Source of the DNA: Megalonaias nervosa
Lineage: Eukaryota; Mollusca; Bivalvia; Unionida; Unionidae
Assembly (NCBI GenBank): GCA_016617855.1
Contig: JAECUM010004966.1
Coordinates: 62,001-126,000 of the forward strand
Length of the DNA: 64,000 nt
Direction: 5' to 3'
Shown: one piece after another, positions 57,174-61,700 of the stretch
How the letters are laid out: the number at the start of each line of letters is the position of its first letter
Position numbering within the stretch: position 1 is the first letter of the stretch
Notes under the pieces: generated by a model
What the model saw: only the letters and a program-made list of their open reading frames with translations
Told to the model about the DNA's origin: nothing
Database searches by the model: none
Position numbers and translations under genes: made by a program

Positions 57174-58675
57174 TGTATGCTGTATCAATGATATACCATG
57201 AGATGTATAAATTTTTTATTAAAAGGAAATGAGGCTTGCCAAGTTTTCTTTTAATAAAAAATTTATACGAGTGGTATATCATTGATACAGCGTACATTCT
57301 ATACATATATTTTATTTATATCACATACAAGTACATATATTTGCCCTTTGAACGGAGTTAAGATTTACTACAGGCAGCTGTGTATTGACTGAGTGAATGA
57401 ACTCCTCACATCCTTAAGTGTGTCCATTACAAAATGTAGTTTTATGCCTTTTGTGGCTATTAACAATCACCTTTGCATATTGACAAGTTGATTGTTTATT
57501 TTTTTATAGTTTCTATTTTTCTTCACACTGATTAAATCAATATAATACACGCTTATGATTTAAACATGAAAGATGATTTTAATAATAAAAGTAAAGCACT
57601 ACAAACATTTGGTTAGCTACGCCATTCACATGAACTCTAAGCCATTCACCTACCGGCTCATGGAAATTACCGTGGGATAGAAAATAAGTGAAATGACGAA
57701 CCAACAAGAGGTAATTAAAATATTTTAATATATTTACAGTTGATCTAAGTCATTATTCTGCTTTAGTAACAGTACTACTGACCATAAAGTCTCTCTCTCT
57801 CTCTGGTCAATTTAACTTCAAGACCCTCTCTCTCTCTCTCTCTGGTCAGTTTGACTTTAAAACTGTCTCTTTCTCTCTCTCTCTCTCTCTCTCATCCTTT
57901 GATCGGCTTGACTTAACTTTCACCATCCTTCATAAGTCCAGAGATATTGTGGGATGACACAAACGAAAATCATTTACATTTGTCATTTCATAGATTTTAG
58001 CCCATATCTTGCTGCGATGGTCGAGAGAGAGAGAGAAAGAGAGAGAGAGAGATTCCTTTGGACATATTTATATTTAATTAATAATAATCGATGTTTAGAA
58101 CATCATAGTATGTTTAAGAAACAACAACAAAAACAAAACATTGAATACATCATAGTATGTGTACCATGTAACCGAGGAATTTACTGTATACTGTCAACAT
58201 GGTTTGCAACTTTGTATCATTATAAACACTGTAGATAAATCCCAAGGAAACTGTACACATATCATTACGACAAACCATATTCTTATAGGTTACTTGGTGT
58301 AATTTCTATTTCAAGGTTTTAATCCAGCCCAAATTCCTTTTCTCTCTCACTCCACATTTCTGCGTAGTTTGTCCGTTATGCATAAGGGGAGGGTGAACAG
58401 AAATCAGAAAGGATTGTGATGAAAATGTGTACGATATTAAATTCATTTAGAAAATGAGGATTATTAATACTTTGTATCATTATTTTCATACATCACTAAT
58501 GATTAATGTGTGGAATTCATCACTGATCTAGAATCAACTGCAGACGGTTTCTAGAATGTTTATATATGCGTATTATTGCTCCATGGGCAGATCACAATTT
58601 GATATACCAATAGTATTGGTATATCAAACTGCTTCATACCAACACTTTAAATGCCATGTTATTTTTAATGTATGT

Positions 58676-58724
<49 letters not shown>

Positions 58725-61700
58725 TAAACTGGTTGCATAAAACTTAGAAAATAATAATAATAATAATAATAGTAATAATAATAATAATGCTTAATTTAGC
58801 AATGGTAGTTCATTTAGTAACAGTTATTCTCCCTTAAGGTCTTCTCTATAATCTACTTGTGTACAACATATGCATATAACTACTCTGTATTAAGCATTAG
58901 CCAGAATGAAATGGAAGTACAATCCTTAGTTCTTATATGTATGTGAAACCTGTTTTAAAAGCACCGATTAAGCTTGATTGATTTGCATTAAAAAGCATGC
59001 AATCTGAGACAAAAGCATTTCCTAATGTATAGTATATGTTAACACTGTTCTGCTGCATGGCTTACTTTCACACATTTTATGAACAAATAAAAGTCAAAAA
59101 CACAAATTTAAAATCAGTTTCATATATGACAAGATAATGTTTGAACTGCTGGCAAGAAAGATAGGTGATAATGCTAATCATAATGCTTTTGTTGCTAATA
59201 ATAATAATAATAATACCATCTGATGTTTTGCATGCTCTCAGATTCATTAAAATTGTTGCTGTGTCATTCAGAGTGTTGACCCTGTATTCATCATACAGTT
59301 CTACGACTTGTCCTGATACAGGTGGTGTGGTATCAACTCTAATGGAAGCAGAGAAGGAGTAGCTCTGAAGTCCAACCTTGTTTGTTGCCGTTACAGTGGC
59401 ATAATATATGTCTCCATGTTTGACCTCTGATTTCATGTCTGTGGCTTTAAAGAAAGACCAATCATAAATTTTATGTGTGCTACTTATCCATACGAATGAC
59501 ATGAAAATCAAATTTTCAAAGCAATGGTAGAATACATTTATGCAAACATAATGGTTAAGAATTTGCAACATATTAGGATCAACTGTTCCTTTTGTTTATG
59601 CAATTTTTCCCCAATGTTTATAATGAGTTTGTAGAAATGTCTGAACGCTTACTAATGTTCCAAACATTCAACAAAGCACTGAATTGGATAACATTCTAAT
59701 ATGCATGCTGGTCACACATTATGAGAAAAGAATAGAACATTTGCAGTTTTGGGGGATCTATGATCTACATAAATACAAGTATGTTTGAAAATTAGTTCAT
59801 ATCCATTCATGTTTATCCATAATGCATCAGATTAGATTACTCCCAATAGCCATTATTTCAAATATGGAGTAACGGTGTGTGTGTGTGTGAATATCATACT
59901 GTTTTTAAAGTAAAAGGTGGATCATTTACTGACTCATGAAGCTGAAAGAAATATGCAATAGTTTATATCCAACACTCTTTTCCTAACATGCAAAAACAAA
60001 TATCCAACATAGGAATGCTGTATTTTGGTGAAAAGTTTCTTACTGTCGTGTAACTAAACTAAGGGTTTTACTAACCAATAAGTAGTGCAATTACATGATA
60101 TTAAAAATTTTAACAAAAATCTTAACATTCCTGATCCTGATGAAATCACTGCTGCAAGCACCAGAAAACTTAAGTTTTGAAATAGTGCTGATATCACTGC
60201 ATACCTTTGAATGCATATTGATCTAAGTGCCCAGGTATCTGTATGGGTGACACAATGTCACTCAGACCTTCACTTGAACCCAGGAAGACAGTGTACATAG
60301 TAATGGGACTTTCCTTATCAAAGAACCCTGTCCAACTGCATTTAATGGGAGTGTCTTGCTGCAGAAAGAAAAAAATATTAAAGTGTAAAGAGAGATCACC
60401 AAAGTAACATGTGAATAATTCTTTTAAAGCTTTCAAGGTATTTATTTCTTGGGAGATTATGCAGAAATGTTCATTGAATAATGAAATTCTTAATTATAAA
60501 TATATTTCCAGTTGTTCTCACTTTTTACCCAAATGCTAGATTTTGAGTTTGGATCTTTCACCTGAATGTAATGTTGAGATTTGACTGAATACACAACAAA
60601 AACATCAAACAAGAAAGGTAATACATTAGAACCTGTCTTGAAAGAACACCCCTTCTACCTCCAAAATATGGTCTTTCATAGCAGTTGTATTTCAAAACAG
60701 GTTTTACTGTATTTGTACACATTGCTTCAATGAACCAATGTGCTGATATTCATTACATTTCATTTACCTTTGGAACACACATTCACACTGTAATTGGTAT
60801 TACATATGGTGAAATTTTTCAAGTACTGCATAAGCAGGTAACTGACAACCCTGTATTATGCATGACTGCATGTTCATCTTATAAGACATGGTTTCTCAAA
60901 TTTGAATGATTTTTCGTTTAGTCATATATTTTTATATCTCTTACAAAACGACAATGAAAAATAATAAGAAACAACAATTGATAGAATAATTAGATTTACG
61001 TACACAGTCCAAAAAGGGATAATCCCAAAAGTTCAAAAACTAAAATCTGAAGAAAAAAATCCAATATTGGGATACCGAACTAATCAGGTCATCTACAGAT
61101 GCATCAAAATTAGCGTATCAAATTTCATTTGTCTACTTATTGGTTTTGCTTAATCATGCTAATGAGGTTTTTGCAAAAAACGTTTAAATCCCAAATGTTC
61201 AAACAGTATTCCCTTGTGAGCCTGAGGTAATTCACCTGGCTGGTATCTCTCTAACAACCAAATGAAAGAACAGTTGGTGAAGACATCTAGGTCAGTAGAA
61301 TGCTTTCTGTTTAAATTTCTGCTATGGACTGCATATGTTATGATGGAGTCAAATATGGCCACAATTACTATAATTGTAATAATAAAGAAACATGAAACAA
61401 CTTCCTCCAAAACCTCTGAATAAAACAGGACCAAATGTGACAGAAAGCATACTGGGAATGACCTTTCAGTTTTGTACAAATGATGTATATCCATTGTCAA
61501 ATATGGCCACCAAGATTTCTAAAAATAAAAACAACAACGTTCAATAACTTTCCAGAAACTTCTCAACTGAGTTTGACCAAACTGGACAGGAGGCATTATG
61601 GTATTGAGAACTTTAACATTTATGCAAATGGCCATGATAGGCTATATGTACATGGTGGCCTTTTAAACTGACTTGAAGTGGCAAAAATGCTTATATCACA

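Noticed and set aside
61159..61500. 113-residue minus frame
   Set aside because: Overlaps interspersed-repeat sequence (gtcaaatatggccac copies) and shows no coding pattern.
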